Assembly: GCA_022559845.1 (NCBI GenBank)
Contig: CM040128.1
Span: 180,774,691 to 180,838,690 of the forward strand
DNA: 64,000 nucleotides
Source of the DNA: Amorphophallus konjac
Lineage: Eukaryota > Streptophyta > Magnoliopsida > Alismatales > Araceae
Reading direction: 5' to 3'
Positions 9,139-20,990 of this stretch are shown piece after piece. The notes beneath the pieces are model-generated. The model saw only the letters and a list, made by a program, of their open reading frames with translations. It was not told where the DNA came from and did no database searches. The position numbers and the translations under genes are program-made. Every line of letters begins with the position of its first letter. Position 1 is the first letter of the stretch.

Positions 9139-10677
9139 TTATTCATTGAATGGAGGAATTGGAGCGTGATACAATCTTAGATGCCTACCATTAAGGGGTG
9201 GAAACTGGACCTCCCCCCGATGATCGACTATCACATATGCCCCGCCTTCATAGACCTTTTGGATTACATAGGGTCCAAGCCAATTTTCATTCAGCTTGCC
9301 CTTGGGGTTGGAAGCCATGACTTCCCTCCTTTTGACCATAATGAGGTCACCCTTCTTGAATTCACGCTCTTTGACGAGCTTGTCGAAAGCGCGAGCTATT
9401 CGGGCTTGATAGATCTGGATGTTCTGTTGGGCGTGAAGCCGCTTCCCCTCCAGGTCGGAGAGCTCTTCGAGCCTTCGCTCGATATTTGTTTGCTCTTCAT
9501 GGACTAGCACGTGTTGGATTACGACCCGAAGGGAGGGTATTTCCAGCTCAATGGGGACGAGTGCCTCTGAGCCGTACACTAAAGAGAAGGGTGAACAACC
9601 TGTTGGAGTTTTGTATACAGTTCGATACGCCCACAGGGCCTCATACATTTTCTCTTCCCAGTCCCTCTTGTTAGAACTAACAATTTTGGACAGGAGAGTA
9701 CAAAGAGTCTTGTTGAAAGCTTCAGCCAAACCATTGGCTTGTGGGTTGTAGGGGGTTGACATTCTCCAGTCGATCTTGTACTTCTCGGCCAGCCGGTAGA
9801 CTTTCTGGTTGCGGAAGTGACTTCCATTGTCTGAGATGATTCGGTTTGGCGTACCAAACCGGAATATGATGTTGCGCCGGACGAATATGGCGACGATCTC
9901 GCCAGTCACTTGTCTCAAAGCAACGGCTTCTGCCCAACGGGAGAAGTAATCAGTTGCCGCCAAAATGTATTTGCACCCGGCGGATGACGCGGGTAGTGGG
10001 CCCACGACGTCTGTTCCCCGCTGGGCGAACGGCCAGCTGGGCAATGTCGGATGTAGCGGCACGGGCGGCCTCCTGGGCACTGTGGCATGCTCCTGGCATT
10101 TCTGACAAGACTTGGCATACTTGCAGCAGTCATCAAACAGGGTTGGCCAGTAGTAGCCAAGCTTCTTTATTTCAATTTTCATTTTTGGTCCCGCCTGGTG
10201 TGCACCTGCTGTTCCGGCGTGGACTTCTTTCATGACCCTCCAAGCTTCTTCCGCGGATAGGCATCGTAGGAGTACTTTCCATTTGGCATCCGCCATAATT
10301 CGGAATAGGATCCCGTTCCGGATCTCATAAGAGTCCTTTGTTCTGATCAGCCTGATCTTTTCTTCTCTCTGCTTGGGCAATTGCTGGTATTTAAACCATT
10401 GCATGAGGGAATCCCTCCAGTCAGGTAGGCCGACGGCTTCCACTATAGCGACCTCCAATTATTCTTCTTCTGGCTCTTCTATCATGCTAGGCACCTGGCG
10501 CTGATTCACCACTCGGATGCTTAGAGATCCATCAGGTGGGACTACTAATGAGCTTGCCAGTTTCGCCAGTGCGTCGGCTTGTACATTTTCTCCCCGGGCA
10601 ACATGGCCTATCTCAATAAGGTAGAATTGTTCCATGAGCCGCTTTGCTTTAGCATGGTAAGGTAGCAGCTCAGGCTT
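9139..10677 (-). pseudogene. T1 integrase (Tat-lineage Ty3/gypsy pol, C-terminal part)
   Basis: The 439-residue open stretch 10458-9139 is a full integrase. It has a zinc-binding H80, H87, C118, C121 and a catalytic D150 (RGTDVVGP), D210 (IISDNGSHF) and E246 (NGLAEAF), all present. The C-terminal barrel ends with LNGRHLRLYHA. No chromodomain follows, as expected for the Tat clade. Upstream in the same frame, 10462-10677 is the end of the second RNase H and the linker, broken by a TAA (10459-10461) and a TGA (10678-10680). The integrase domain itself looks undamaged while the polyprotein around it is broken, so activity is unlikely. Confidence 0.92.
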
Positions 10678-11560
10678 TCAGACGTCAAACTGCCCTTGGA
10701 CTTGCTTGACGACTAGTAACGAATCGCCAAATACTTGCAGCATTCTAATCTCCATCTGCAACGCAACCTGGAGACCAATAATCAGAGCCTCATACTCCGC
10801 CTCATTATTTGTGCAAGGTTTATTGATGGAGCAAGATGTATGCAATACTTCTCCCTCGGGGGATTTGAGGACAATGCCGGCCCCTGCCCGTACTTTTGTA
10901 TGTCCGGACGGGGCCGTTTCTGTTCTCGAAGCTCCATCGAAGTGCAGCTGCCAAGCGACCTGTTGGACTTGGTCCGCCTCCAGCGTTTCATCTTCGGGCA
11001 GCTCTGTAGCCAATGGGGAATCTTCGGGCACAGGATGTGCTGCAAAGAATTCGGCCACGGCTTGACCCTTAACGGCCTTCTGCGGCATGTAGGTGATATC
11101 AAATTCCATTAGCAGCACGGCCCATTTGCCAAGACGTCCCTTCAGGACTGGCTGGGATTGAATGTGTTTGATTGGATCGGCCTTGGAGATCAGGCTCACT
11201 TCATGGGAGAGCATGTAATGCCTCAGCTTCTTGACTGCGAAGACCAAGGCAAGACAGACCTTCTCGATTGGGGTGTATTTTGCTTCTACCCCCACTAGCC
11301 TCCAGCTGAGATAATAGAGAGCATGCTCCTTCCCTTCATCATTATTCTGAGCGAGCATTGCCCCTAGGGAGCATTCGGTGGCAGTTATGTATAGAATAAG
11401 CAGCCTCCCCTTGACAGGTGCCCCCAGCACAGGCGGGGTCCTTAAGTAGTCCTTCAGCTGATCGAAGGCCTTTTGGCATTCCTGATTCCAGTTAAAAGGT
11501 GCATTCTTCATCATCAATCTGTGGAATGGCTGACAGCGCCCCGACAAATTGGAAATAAAT
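10678..11560 (-). pseudogene. T1 dual RNase H (retroviral-type remnant plus archaeal-type)
   Basis: The open stretch from 11547 encodes first the gypsy RNase H connection (LYYLSWRLVGVEAKYTPIEK, DPIKHIQSQPVLKGRLGKW). A second RNase H follows, with WQLHFDGASR, GAGIVLKSPEG, NNEAEYEALI and the D of VFGDSLLVVKQVQG. That second domain is the archaeal-type RNase H that marks the Tat lineage. The upstream RT is in a different frame: a 1- or 2-base indel lies between 11547 and 11633. It ends at a TGA at 10678-10680 and then continues in the same frame. Confidence 0.88.
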
Positions 11561-11632
11561 CATCGGATGTAGGCCAGCCGGCCGGCCCTGCAGGGATCTT
11601 AGCTCTCCTAGATCCTTCGGAGGAGGCAGCTC

Positions 11633-12649
11633 CTAGATGGCTTTTATTTTGAAAGGGTCGATCTCGATCCCTCTATATCGGACGATGAAACCGAGGAACT
11701 TCCCGCAGGAGACGCCGAAGGCGCACTTCATCGGGTTCATCTTCAGCTCGTACTGCCGGAGCCTCTCGAAGACGACTCTAAGGTCCTTCAGGTGATCTTC
11801 CCTTTTCTTCACCTTGACGACCAAGTTGTCAATGTAGCATTCGACTTTGTTGTATAGCAGCTCGTCGAATATTTTGGCCATCGCCCGCTGGTAGGTGGCG
11901 CCGGCATTTTTGAGGCCGAAGGGCATTCTTTTGTAATGGAATATTCCTTTGGGCGACCGGAAGGCCGTATGAATTCGGCCGTGCTCAGCTATCCAGATTT
12001 GGTTATAGCCGGACGATCTGTCCATGAAGGACAGGACCTCGTGGCCAGTGGTTGCGTCAATCATCACTTCAGTGATGCGCACCGGGAAGTCATCTTTTGG
12101 GCAGGCTTTGTTCAGGTCGCGAAAATCCACACAAATCCTGATCTGTCCATTCTTCTTCTTCACTGGCACAATGTTGGCCAACCAGGTAGTATACTGGTTC
12201 TCAGCTACGAAATCGACATCTATGAGCTTGTCGACTTATTTACAAATTTGGTGTATCAGTTCCGGTCTCATGCGCTGGGGAGACTGTTTCACTGGCTCGA
12301 CCTTGGGGTCGATGGCAAGAACATGTTGAGTCACGCTAGGACTCAGTCCGGGCATCTGCTTATAATTCCAGGCAAAACAGTCCCGAAACTCTTGTAGCAA
12401 CTTGATATACCGTCCCCTCTCCTGTAGAGGAAGAAGGGCACTTAGAAAGGTCGGCTTGGGGTCGCCGTCCGTGCCCAGGTTAATTTCGATAAGTTCATCT
12501 ATTGTGGCCTGACCGCCATCTTCAATTTCTGGCGGTGCTGGCAATAAGTTGACGAAATCTTGATCTTCGCCGTCTTCCGCTTCAAGGACACCATAGACGT
12601 CACCCTGCCCCGCCTCATCGGGCAATGAGGCTTCGCTAATGTCCCCCTG
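11633..12649 (-). pseudogene. T1 reverse transcriptase with mutated active site
   Basis: The N-terminal lead-in (AWNYKQMPGLSPSVTQH, near 12350) and the RT core (ICVDFRDLNKACPKDDFP near 12110) are in one frame, separated by a TAA at 12236-12238. The catalytic motif reads YIDNLVVK instead of the usual Y-x-D-D, so the second Asp is Asn, which should abolish catalysis. The preceding MDRSSGYNQ also has Arg where Gly is usual. Both fit G-to-A changes. A TAG at 11633-11635 ends the open stretch; the lineage usually has Gln here, and clear coding continues after it. Confidence 0.9.
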
Positions 12650-13816
12650 TTACAGGCTTGCAGGTTGCGGCTCCGGGGGGTTCTCCTGTGCGGGGAGACA
12701 AAGAACCTCTCCGGGGTCTTCTTGGTAGTCATCATAGATGGCTTCAGCCGGGACCGAAGTAATTGATTGCCACACCGGGGGCCGGCTCTCTGCCGGTGAC
12801 CGGGGTTGCCCATTCTCCAGCACCTCTTCAAAGATCTGGTGCTGAACTGACACCATGTAGACATTTCTTTCGGGGTTGCCTGTCGCATGAGGGCGTGGTG
12901 GGGCTACCACGTAATCTCCCATTCTGAGCTCATCTTTCTCAATTAAGTCCTGAGCAATGTCCTTGAAGATGTAGCAGTCTTCAATAGAGTGACCCAGTAT
13001 TTGGTGGTACGGACAGAACAAAGGGTCACCACTTCTGCGAGCATCTTGCAGCCTCTTGGGCCTTGGGAGGGTAGCCTTGCCATAGTAGCAAGCCCATTCG
13101 AAGATCCCCCGAGTTTTATTCCTCGGGAAGGAGTAGGGCCTCCTCATTCTCTCTTGTAATGTGGGATTCCGGTCGATCAGCCGTCTGACTGGGGAAACAG
13201 TTGCGCCTCTGGCCTGCTTTCTCCAGTGTGTAGGGATGTTCGGGGTGGCCCCCCGGGGCAGGTGCATGCCGATATTCTGCTGGCGGAAGATGCCTCCAAT
13301 CAAGTCAGATATGAGTGCGGTTACTTCGGCCAACCGAGCCTTCAGCATCTCGATTTCTTGCTGCTGTTGATAGCACATGGCAAACAGGGCGGAGTCGCAC
13401 CGAGGGAGGCCCAGAGTTCGACTTGCCTCTCTGCCTTTTACATCAGTGTCTGACGAAGGCAATGACGGCCCGTCGCTGGAGCCGTTCAGGGCCGCTCCCT
13501 CAGAGGAGGACGGGGCCTTCCCCTTATTCTTACAGGGAGGCGGCTTCCATAAGAATACCTCCTTGTCCTGATCTTCACCGACTGAAGGCTTAAGGTACTG
13601 CCGACCTTGCACTTCCTGTGGGCCTTGAGCTTCTGTGAGGCTGTTGTCGCTCGGAGCCGAGACCGATATAACGTCGGCTTCATAGGAATCCTCTAATGAG
13701 AAACCTAATCCCGAGTGCCGAGTGATTTGCAACAACCTCCGGTCCAGTTTTGGTGGGTTCCACATCTTCTCGAACATGTCCTTCCGACTGGAGAGCTGGC
13801 GAAAGGGGACCCCTTG
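12650..13816 (-). pseudogene. T1 linker with a second zinc-knuckle-like domain, cut by a nested element
   Basis: It is coding and in the same frame as the RT, with a TAA (12650-12652) between them. It contains a Glu/Leu-rich helix (MCYQQQQEIEMLKARLAE), then YSFPRNKTRGIFEWA and CPYHQILGHSIEDCYIFK. This is plainly paralogous to CPYHQMLGHTIKECYIFK in the gag part at about 25640-25690. The reading frame enters from the right at 13816, exactly where the nested Tekay element begins. Taking away that element and one target duplication leaves the frame continuous with 23318. An N-terminal coiled coil followed by a knuckle before RT is not a layout I recognise for gypsy elements. Confidence 0.75.
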
Positions 13817-15721
13817 TGTCACGCCCCGACGCGGAATATCAAGGCGCGACGAGTCGTAAACATTCATGTCGATCAGAGCACGAAGATTGGGGTCCAAACC
13901 ATAAAAATAGATAAGAAGAAATGGATACTCTTATTTCATCGAAATAAAGTTCTTACAACATTCTTAAGCCTTACGAGGCAAGATACAACTTCAACATAAA
14001 AACATAATTCTGGCAAGAGCAACCGTTCATAAACCTAGGTAACTAAGGTAATCTTGATTCCTCAATCACTCTAGCTCATTCCCATGAGTTTGGGGTTCAT
14101 CATCAGAATTACCTGAAATGTTAACCGGAAAACGTAGGGTGAGCGAAATGCTCAGTAGGACTTATATCTCTATACCAGGCAACTTAAAGTAATTAGCAGT
14201 TTGGATAAAGTATGTGTTATGCCGAGAAACGTAAATAAAATATGGAACAAGTATAGGAGAGAGAGTAAAGTAATGTAGTAATTGGAATCACAAGTAGACA
14301 AGATATCAAGAGTAAAGTTCAAGTAGAGAATGATCATGTAGCAAGTAATATTATGGAATTGGCCATTTTACGCAAGTATGTACAAGTCAAGTACTTCATG
14401 TATTCAAGCAAGTCAGGAAATTCACAAACTGTGGATGTCATAAATTAATCTAGCAAGTCAAGCACTTCGGTGCAATGCCACACCTAGTCATTCAACTCCC
14501 ATGGGCACAAGTACTTTCGGGCGCTCCCCCCAAGACCAGACCGGGCCCCATTAATGCCAGGCATTGGGTTATGGATCATAGATCCCAAGTATATTTTGAC
14601 ATCCACATTTTATGTATGGCCAAGAATTTCAAGGTAGAGCTTACGAAATAAAGTACAGATCTAGCAAAATTATCATTCAAGGGACCAGTAGTACAAGAAT
14701 TCAAGTAGATGTAAGAGAAGTCCAAGGATGATTTTAAGACATAATGTTTAACGACATTAAGATAATAAGAAAGCATCATGTTTAACGACATTAAGTCGGT
14801 AAGAGAATTGGATTAATGGACACAGCTTATTCGGTTCTCTCGAAAAACCTTGTTAAACAGGCTTAGATCAAGTTTTTAACAGTCGGGTGTTTAATTAGAA
14901 AACCGCGGAATTATGGCCAGGTAAGAGGTGGGACAGTGGGAGGCTCCCCTCGCATTTGCAAGGTCCTAATTAATAAACCACTTATCCACTTAAAGCGTTT
15001 GCCCGTGGACCTCTTTCCTTAGACACCATTTTTCCTTGGAAATCTAGTTATTTACACGACTTGTTAAAAATACGGTAACATGATATCATGAAAATCGTCA
15101 AAAACTCACGGTTATGCAACTAAGTCCATGTAATTTTAACAGATAATATCTACTCCATTTAACATGCCAGAGATATAATATAGTCATGGAGATCAAAGAT
15201 ATCATGAAGGTAACAAGAACTGGGACGGAAATATAAGCTCATGGAATAGAATTATTATCTTGCATAACCTTAACTTAATCGTGTGTGAATTAAAATGATA
15301 TGCAACTTAACATGACATATCTAAAAAGGCTAGATGATATATAACCGGAAAACATCACAATCGAGGTAGAGACCGCGCATCCGGAACACGGTCTTAGAAA
15401 GACACCGTGATCCGAGATGGATCTTCAAATGGTTAAAAATCTTAGTTTAAATATTATGTCTAATTGTATGGATAGCATGATCAATACTTAATAAAATTTG
15501 GGGAAAATAGTATAGAATCAAAGTAACCATGCATCTACATTTAATGCATGCATTAATTTAAGTTTAGCCTGAGAGAACACCTACCTTTTTGAAGATCAAG
15601 AATAAGAAACTTAAGAACGAATAATGCTTTCGACACTCCTCCAACTTCGAGCTTTCTCCCTCTCTCCAACCAGCAATTCCTCCCAAGATAGTTGTGATTT
15701 GAGTATGGAAGAGCATAGCCC

Positions 15722-15729
15722 TATTTATA
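15722..15729 (-). promoter_or_regulatory. TATA box, nested Tekay 3' LTR
   Basis: The minus strand reads GGCCTATAAATAGGGCT, a strong plant TATA context. The same site in the 5' LTR is at 22896-22903 and would drive the element. Confidence 0.75.
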
Positions 15730-16080
15730 GGCCAAAATCTCCCACCTACTTTCACTATTCCACCAACCTCATTCCATTACACCCACCCCATTACACCAAC
15801 TTTATTCCACTATTACACCAACCCCATTATACCAACCCCATTACACCAACTTTGTTCCACTATCCGGATGACATAATCTATGACCTCATTTATTCGATGA
15901 TGTAAGAATGACCTCATCCATTAGTTAGGATTAGATTAAAGCTAATAAAAATTGGATGTCGACGTCTTTGTCTTTTCGAAATCGTATCGCGAATCTCGCC
16001 ATTTGTGTTAACACGTGGAATAGGGCTCATGTTTGCATAATAGAAAACTATTCATAATTTATTTTATTTTCATCTTTCAT

Positions 16081-16110
16081 TATTTCTTTTATATATATAT
16101 ATATATAAAT
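16081..16110. repeat. (TA)n microsatellite in LTR
   Basis: A run of about 8 TA units lies near the LTR's U3 start, followed by AAATGCATATAAAAAAATTTT. The same run is at 23264-23282 in the other LTR with no visible length change, which again indicates a recent insertion. Confidence 0.8.
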
Positions 16111-16138
16111 GCATATAAAAAAATTTTGAGTTGCTACA

Positions 16139-16152
16139 TCCTCCCCTACTTA
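16139..16152 (-). other. polypurine tract of nested Tekay element
   Basis: The minus strand reads AAGTAGGGGAGGA directly before the TGTAGC that opens the 3' LTR. It is the expected plus-strand primer. The same GTGAATTTGG...AAATTCTT...GGGGAGG arrangement precedes the LTR of the gag-pol-less element at 34792-34804. Confidence 0.85.
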
Positions 16153-16221
16153 GAAGAATTTGGTCCTCCAAATTCACATCATGTAATAGTAATTTAAAAT
16201 TTAAATGGAGGGTTCAAAATT

Positions 16222-16560
16222 CTAACCTGAGATCAAATCTGGGTACTTCTTCTTGATTGACTCCTCTAATTCCCAAGTAGCCTCCTCGAATCCACGCTTA
16301 CTCCATTGGACTTTTACCATCGGTATAGCCCTATTCCTTAGCTGGTGAAATTTTCGATCTAAGATCTTGATCGGTCTTTCTTCATAAGACAAATCTTTCT
16401 GGAGCTTCAAGTCATTGAATTGAATCACATGCGAAGGATCATACACATATTTCCTTAGCATGGATACATGAAATACATCATGGACACCGGCCAATTGTGG
16501 AGGCAAAGCCAGCTTGTATGCCACTTCACCGATTCGTTCTAGAATCTCGAAAGGGCCAAT
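16222..16560 (-). pseudogene. integrase tail and chromodomain of nested Tekay element
   Basis: It encodes the end of integrase (LALPPQLAGVHDVFHVSMLR) and a C-terminal chromodomain (IKILDRKFHQLRNRAI, VKVQWSKRGFEEATWELE), ending at 16222. Such chromodomains guide integration to histone-marked chromatin. It is out of frame with the main ORF. A one-base loss in the A run at 16620-16623 (minus strand) shifts the integrase reading frame, so this part would not be made without frameshifting. Confidence 0.92.
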
Positions 16561-16571
16561 AAATCTTGGAC

Positions 16572-19500
16572 TCAGTTTTCCATTGATACCAAACCTCTTA
16601 ATTCCTCGCGTGGGTGAAATTTTAAGAAGACATGCTCCCCCACCTGAAATTCAAGGTCTCTTCTTCGATTATCGGCATAACTCTTTTGCCGTGATTGAGC
16701 AATTTTTAGCCTTTCACGGATCAACTGAATATTGTGAGTTGTATCTTGAATAATATCGGGACCCATCAATCCCTTATCTCCAACCTCACTCCAACATAGG
16801 GGTGATCTACAACTTCTACCATACAATGCTTCAAAAGGTGCCATCTGAATGCTAGACTGATAACTGTTGTTATATGCAAATTCAATCAGTGGCAAGTGTT
16901 CATGCCAACTTCCCCCAAAATCTATCATACAAGCTCTTAACATATCTTCGATAATCTGATTTGTCCTCTCGGTTTGTCCATCTGTCTGAGGGTGGAAAGC
17001 CGTACTAAAATTCAGTCTAGTACCCAAGGATGATTGCAAACCTTTCCAGAAGTGAGAGGTGAATCTCGGATCTCTATCCGAAATTATGGAAGTTGGAATA
17101 CCGTGCAGCCTTACAACCTCCTTGATATACATGGCAGCTAGAACATCCACGGTCCATTTGATTTTGATGGGCAAGAAGTGAGCAGACTTAGTTAGTCGGT
17201 CCACCATCACCCATATAGCATCAAATCCACTTCGGGTCTTTGGCAACCCAACTATAAAATCCATGCCAATACTATCCCATTTCCATTCCGGTATTTCTAG
17301 AGGTTTTAGCTTACCAGCCGGTTTGAGATGTTCGACTTTAACTTGTTGGCAGACCAAACATCGGCTCACGAACTCGGCTACCTCTCTTTTCATGTTAGGC
17401 CACCAAAAGGTTCTTTTGAGATCTTGGTACATTTTTGTAGCACCTGGATGAATAGTGTACCTCGATCGATGTGCCTCCTCCAAGATTTTATTCTTGATGA
17501 TAGAACAATCGGGCACACAAGTTCTTCCTCGGAAGAGCAGCCTTCCATCATCTGCCAAAAGGAAATCTGGTCGTTGATCTAATTTCTCTTTAATTTCAAC
17601 AACCAATGGATCATCATTTTGTAACTCTTTAATTTCTAAGAGTAACTTAGATTGGAGACTAATATTTGCAATGAAGACTCCTTCTTCCTTCTCCTCCATT
17701 TTGAGGTCTAAGTTTGCCATTTGTTCTAACAATTGCCACTCTTTAATCATTAGGCTTGATAATAATGCCATCGGCTTCCGGCTAAGAGCATCAGCTACGG
17801 CATTACCTTTTCCGGGGTGATATTGTATAGAGAAATCAAAATCCTTCAAGTATTCTAGCCACCGTCTTTGTCTCATATTAAGTTCCTTTTGAGAGAATAA
17901 GTACTTGAGACTCTTGTGGTCGGAATATACAATAAATGCCTCACCATAGAGATAATGTCGCCAAATCTTCAAGGCAAAGACTACAGCTGCAAGCTCTAAG
18001 TCATGCACGGGATAATTCTCCTCGTGCTTTTTCAATTGTCTTGAGGAATAGGCGATCACCTTGCCATGTTGCATTAATACACAGCCTACGCCAATTCCGG
18101 ATGCATCAGCATAAACTTCGAATCTCCCTCCTTCAGTAGGCAATGTGAGTATAGGGGCAGTAGTCAAACAATCTTTCAAAGTTTGGAAGCTTTTCTCACA
18201 TTCCTCGGACCATATATAAGGAATCTCCTTTCTCGTCAATCTTGTTAAAGATACGGTGATCTTGGAGAAATCCTTAATAAATCTTCTATAATATCCTGCT
18301 AATCCCAAGAAGCTTCGAATTTCTGTCACACTAGTAGGTCTTTCCCAATTTTTCACGGCCTCAACCTTTGAAGGATCGACCGCAATACCATTCCGAGATA
18401 TTATGTGACCTAGAAAAGAAACTTCTTCTAGCCAGAAATCACACTTACTAAGCTTAGCATAAAGTTTGTGATCTCTTAATAACTGTAGGGATTTATTGAG
18501 ATGTTCTTCATGCTCCATCTCAGACTTTGAGTAGATCAAAATATCGTCAATAAAGACTATCACAAATTGATCAAGGTATGGCCTGAATACACTGTTCATT
18601 AACTGCATAAATGCGGCAGGCGCATTGGTTAGGCCAAAAGGCATAACAGTGAACTCATAATGTCCATACCTGCTCCTGAATGCCGTTTTGTGAATATCCT
18701 CCTCCTTGATCTTCAATTGATGATAACCAGATCGGAGATCAATTTTTGAAAAATATCGAGCTCCAGAAATCTGGTCAAATAGTTCATCAATCCTCGGCAA
18801 TGGATATTTATTCTTGATTGTGAGTTGGTTTAATTGCCGGTAGTCAACACACAATCTCATTGACCCATCCTTCTTTTTGACAAATAAGACGGGGGCTCCC
18901 CATGGTGAAGTACTCGGTCGGATGAATCCCTTCTCTAATAACTCCATCAATTGTTCTTTTAACTCCTTCATTTCGATAGGGGACATCCGATACGGAGCCT
19001 TAGAAATAGGTGTAGCTCCCGGAATCAAATCAATAGAGAAGACCACTTCTCTCTCCGGAGGAATACCAGGCAACTCGTCTGGAAATATATCAGAATAATC
19101 CCGAATAACAGGAATATCCTCCAGATTGGGTTTCTTATGCTTGGCCATAGTCATAGAAACTAAGAAAGCCGCACAACCCTTCTTCAATAATTTATCAGCT
19201 TTAAGAGCCGAAATAAGGGATATGTGTCTAGAATTCCTGACACCAGAAAATAAGAGGTTGGGGTACTCACTAAAGGTTACCGTACCCAATTTACAGTTAA
19301 CACTAGCACCATATGTAGATAACCAGTCAGCTCCCAAGATAATATCATATCCTGCCATCTCCATGCACACTAAATTAGCGGGTAAGTTACAACCGCTAAC
19401 TAGAACCTCACTAGCAGGGTAGAAATATTTTATATTCGATCCCGCTCCAATAGGGGTAGTAATAACAAGTTTAGATTCTAATGGAACAGGCCTCAAAGGT

Positions 19501-20648
19501 AAAATATCCGCAAAGCTCTTAGATACGAAGGAATGCGTAGCTCCAGTATCAAATAAGACAGAGGCAGGCCTTGAGCACACAAAGAGAGTACCTTCCACAA
19601 CGCCTCCATCTTCGGTAGGTTCCGCATCTATAAGAGCTTGAAGTCTCCCTTGCTTCTTGACAGCAACTGGAAGCTTTTCCGATGGAGCTTGCTCATTAAG
19701 AAGTGGACAACTCGGAATTCTATGTTCCCGGCTTCCACATCGAAGACATGCACCCAATCTTCTCCAGCACTCATCTGCCTTGTGTCCGGGTTTCTCACAA
19801 TATTTGCATAGTTCCTTTGATGATGTAGCGACCGAAATGATTTGTTTGTCAATTGATCTCGGCCTCTTGTCTTTTTGAAAGTCACGCCCATCCTTATTGA
19901 AATTACGTCCATCTTTATTGAAGTTACGCTCATCATAATTAGGCCTCTTCTTTCCGAAGGAGGGCTTGAAATTACCTGATCCAATAACTTGCTCCCTCTT
20001 GGCATCTCTTCCCCGGATGCGATCAGTCAATTCTGTTGCATCTTCCAAGAGTTGGGCTCTCCTCACCACATCAGCATATATTTGGATATCCATTGGGGCG
20101 AGTTGAGTAATATATTGAGGCTTTAAGCCATTTAAAAATCTCCTTGCCTTCATTTTCTCGGTACTCACAAGATGTGGTGCATACCGGGATAATCTTGCAA
20201 ATTGGGCTTCGTACTCCGCTACCGTCAAACTCCTTTGTTTTAAGGAAGCAAATTCGGTAGCTTTCCTCTCTTGAACTCGGTCAGAAAAGTACTTGTTGTT
20301 GAAGTATTCTACAAACTCTTCCCACAACACCTGGTCGTGTGGTAGAGTTGCTTCGACCGACTCCCACCAAGCACGTGCATCTCTTTCAAGCTGAAAGGTA
20401 GCGAGTAGGACTTTCTCCTCATCAGCACATTGCATGACTCAAAAAATCCTCTCAATTTCCTTTACCCAATGTTCGGCCTCATCCGGGTCCGTAAACCCAG
20501 CGAACTTAGGAGGGTTCATGCTCTTGAAATTCCTATGCAGATCTCCCGCTCCACGGTTAGCTCCTCCTTGAGCTACTTGTTGTAGTGCATGGGTTAAACC
20601 TTGCACCGTCCTTTGCATCTCGCGCCATTGAGCTCTCTCGGCCGCCAT
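16572..20648 (-). pseudogene. gag-pol of nested Tekay element, one stop and one frameshift
   Basis: Gag starts at ATG 20648-20646 and runs 69 codons to an in-frame TGA at 20441-20439. The same frame then stays open for 1287 codons (from 20435). Residues counted from that point: two CCHC knuckles (210-223 and 230-243), protease DTG (296-298), RT with FIDD (628-631), RNase H with [10 protein letters not shown], and integrase with its HHCC finger and intact D, D, E ([27 protein letters not shown]). The run ends at 16572 because of a frameshift near 16620. Everything else is family-typical, so only two lesions stand between this copy and an intact polyprotein. As a young family it probably has active relatives. 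Confidence 0.95.
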
Positions 20649-20970
20649 CTGCGATCACAACTATAAAACTTAAGTGCTTTGTTTATTTCTTGATTAATCA
20701 TTCTTTAAAGCTTAGCCCATGGCTCTACCCAATCTTACCGGGTCAGGTCTTAGACTTTAACAAGGTTAGGGGTCTAATGCACCTAGACATGACCAAAACT
20801 CGGTACCTGACGGAGATAATCGATCCGAAGACCACTCGCGCAAGTATGCGACCTTCCCGATAGGCGTAGCCTAACGTTCGGATAACACCTTTTGATATAC
20901 CGGGTTATTGGGATACAATGCAAGAACTTAGGGAATCTAGGAATGTGAAACCTAGGGTTTATGAAACCTA
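20649..20970 (-). other. 5' leader of nested Tekay element
   Basis: This is an untranslated leader between PBS and gag. The minus strand carries CGGTAAGATTGGGTAGAGCC, also found almost identically in the leader of the gag-pol-less element near 34540. No ORF of note. Confidence 0.75.
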
Positions 20971-20983
20971 GGCTCTGATACCA
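20971..20983 (-). other. primer-binding site, initiator tRNA-Met
   Basis: The minus strand reads TGGTATCAGAGCC, complementary to the 3' end of plant initiator tRNA-Met, seven bases inside the 5' LTR edge at 20991. Confidence 0.93.
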
Positions 20984-20990
20984 CAAAGAC

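Larger units (their letters stand above)
13817..16138 (-). repeat. 3' LTR of nested Tekay element
   Basis: On the minus strand it starts TGTAGCAACTC and ends GGGGCGTGACA. A TATA box (minus TATAAATA, at 15722-15729) and an A/T-rich U3 are visible. A conserved island at about 14455-14555 is shared with the LTRs of the + strand Tekay-type element. Small ORFs are repeated identically in the other LTR and are not genes. Confidence 0.96.

Noticed and set aside
8855..9146. Lys/Glu/Arg-rich ORFs on the minus strand
   Set aside because: They are translations of a pyrimidine tract; pure composition artefact.
9181..9507. 108-residue + strand ORF
   Set aside because: It is the reverse-strand shadow of T1 integrase, whose frame has clear catalytic motifs.
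14576..15905. small ORFs in the Tekay LTR (71, 63 and 93 residues)
   Set aside because: They are repeated at 21750-23079 because both LTRs carry them; they have no domain and no coding constraint.
20971..20983. tRNA-Met gene fragment
   Set aside because: It is only the complement of the tRNA 3' end, at the exact PBS position; no cloverleaf follows. The same holds at 34424, 38757 and 51295.
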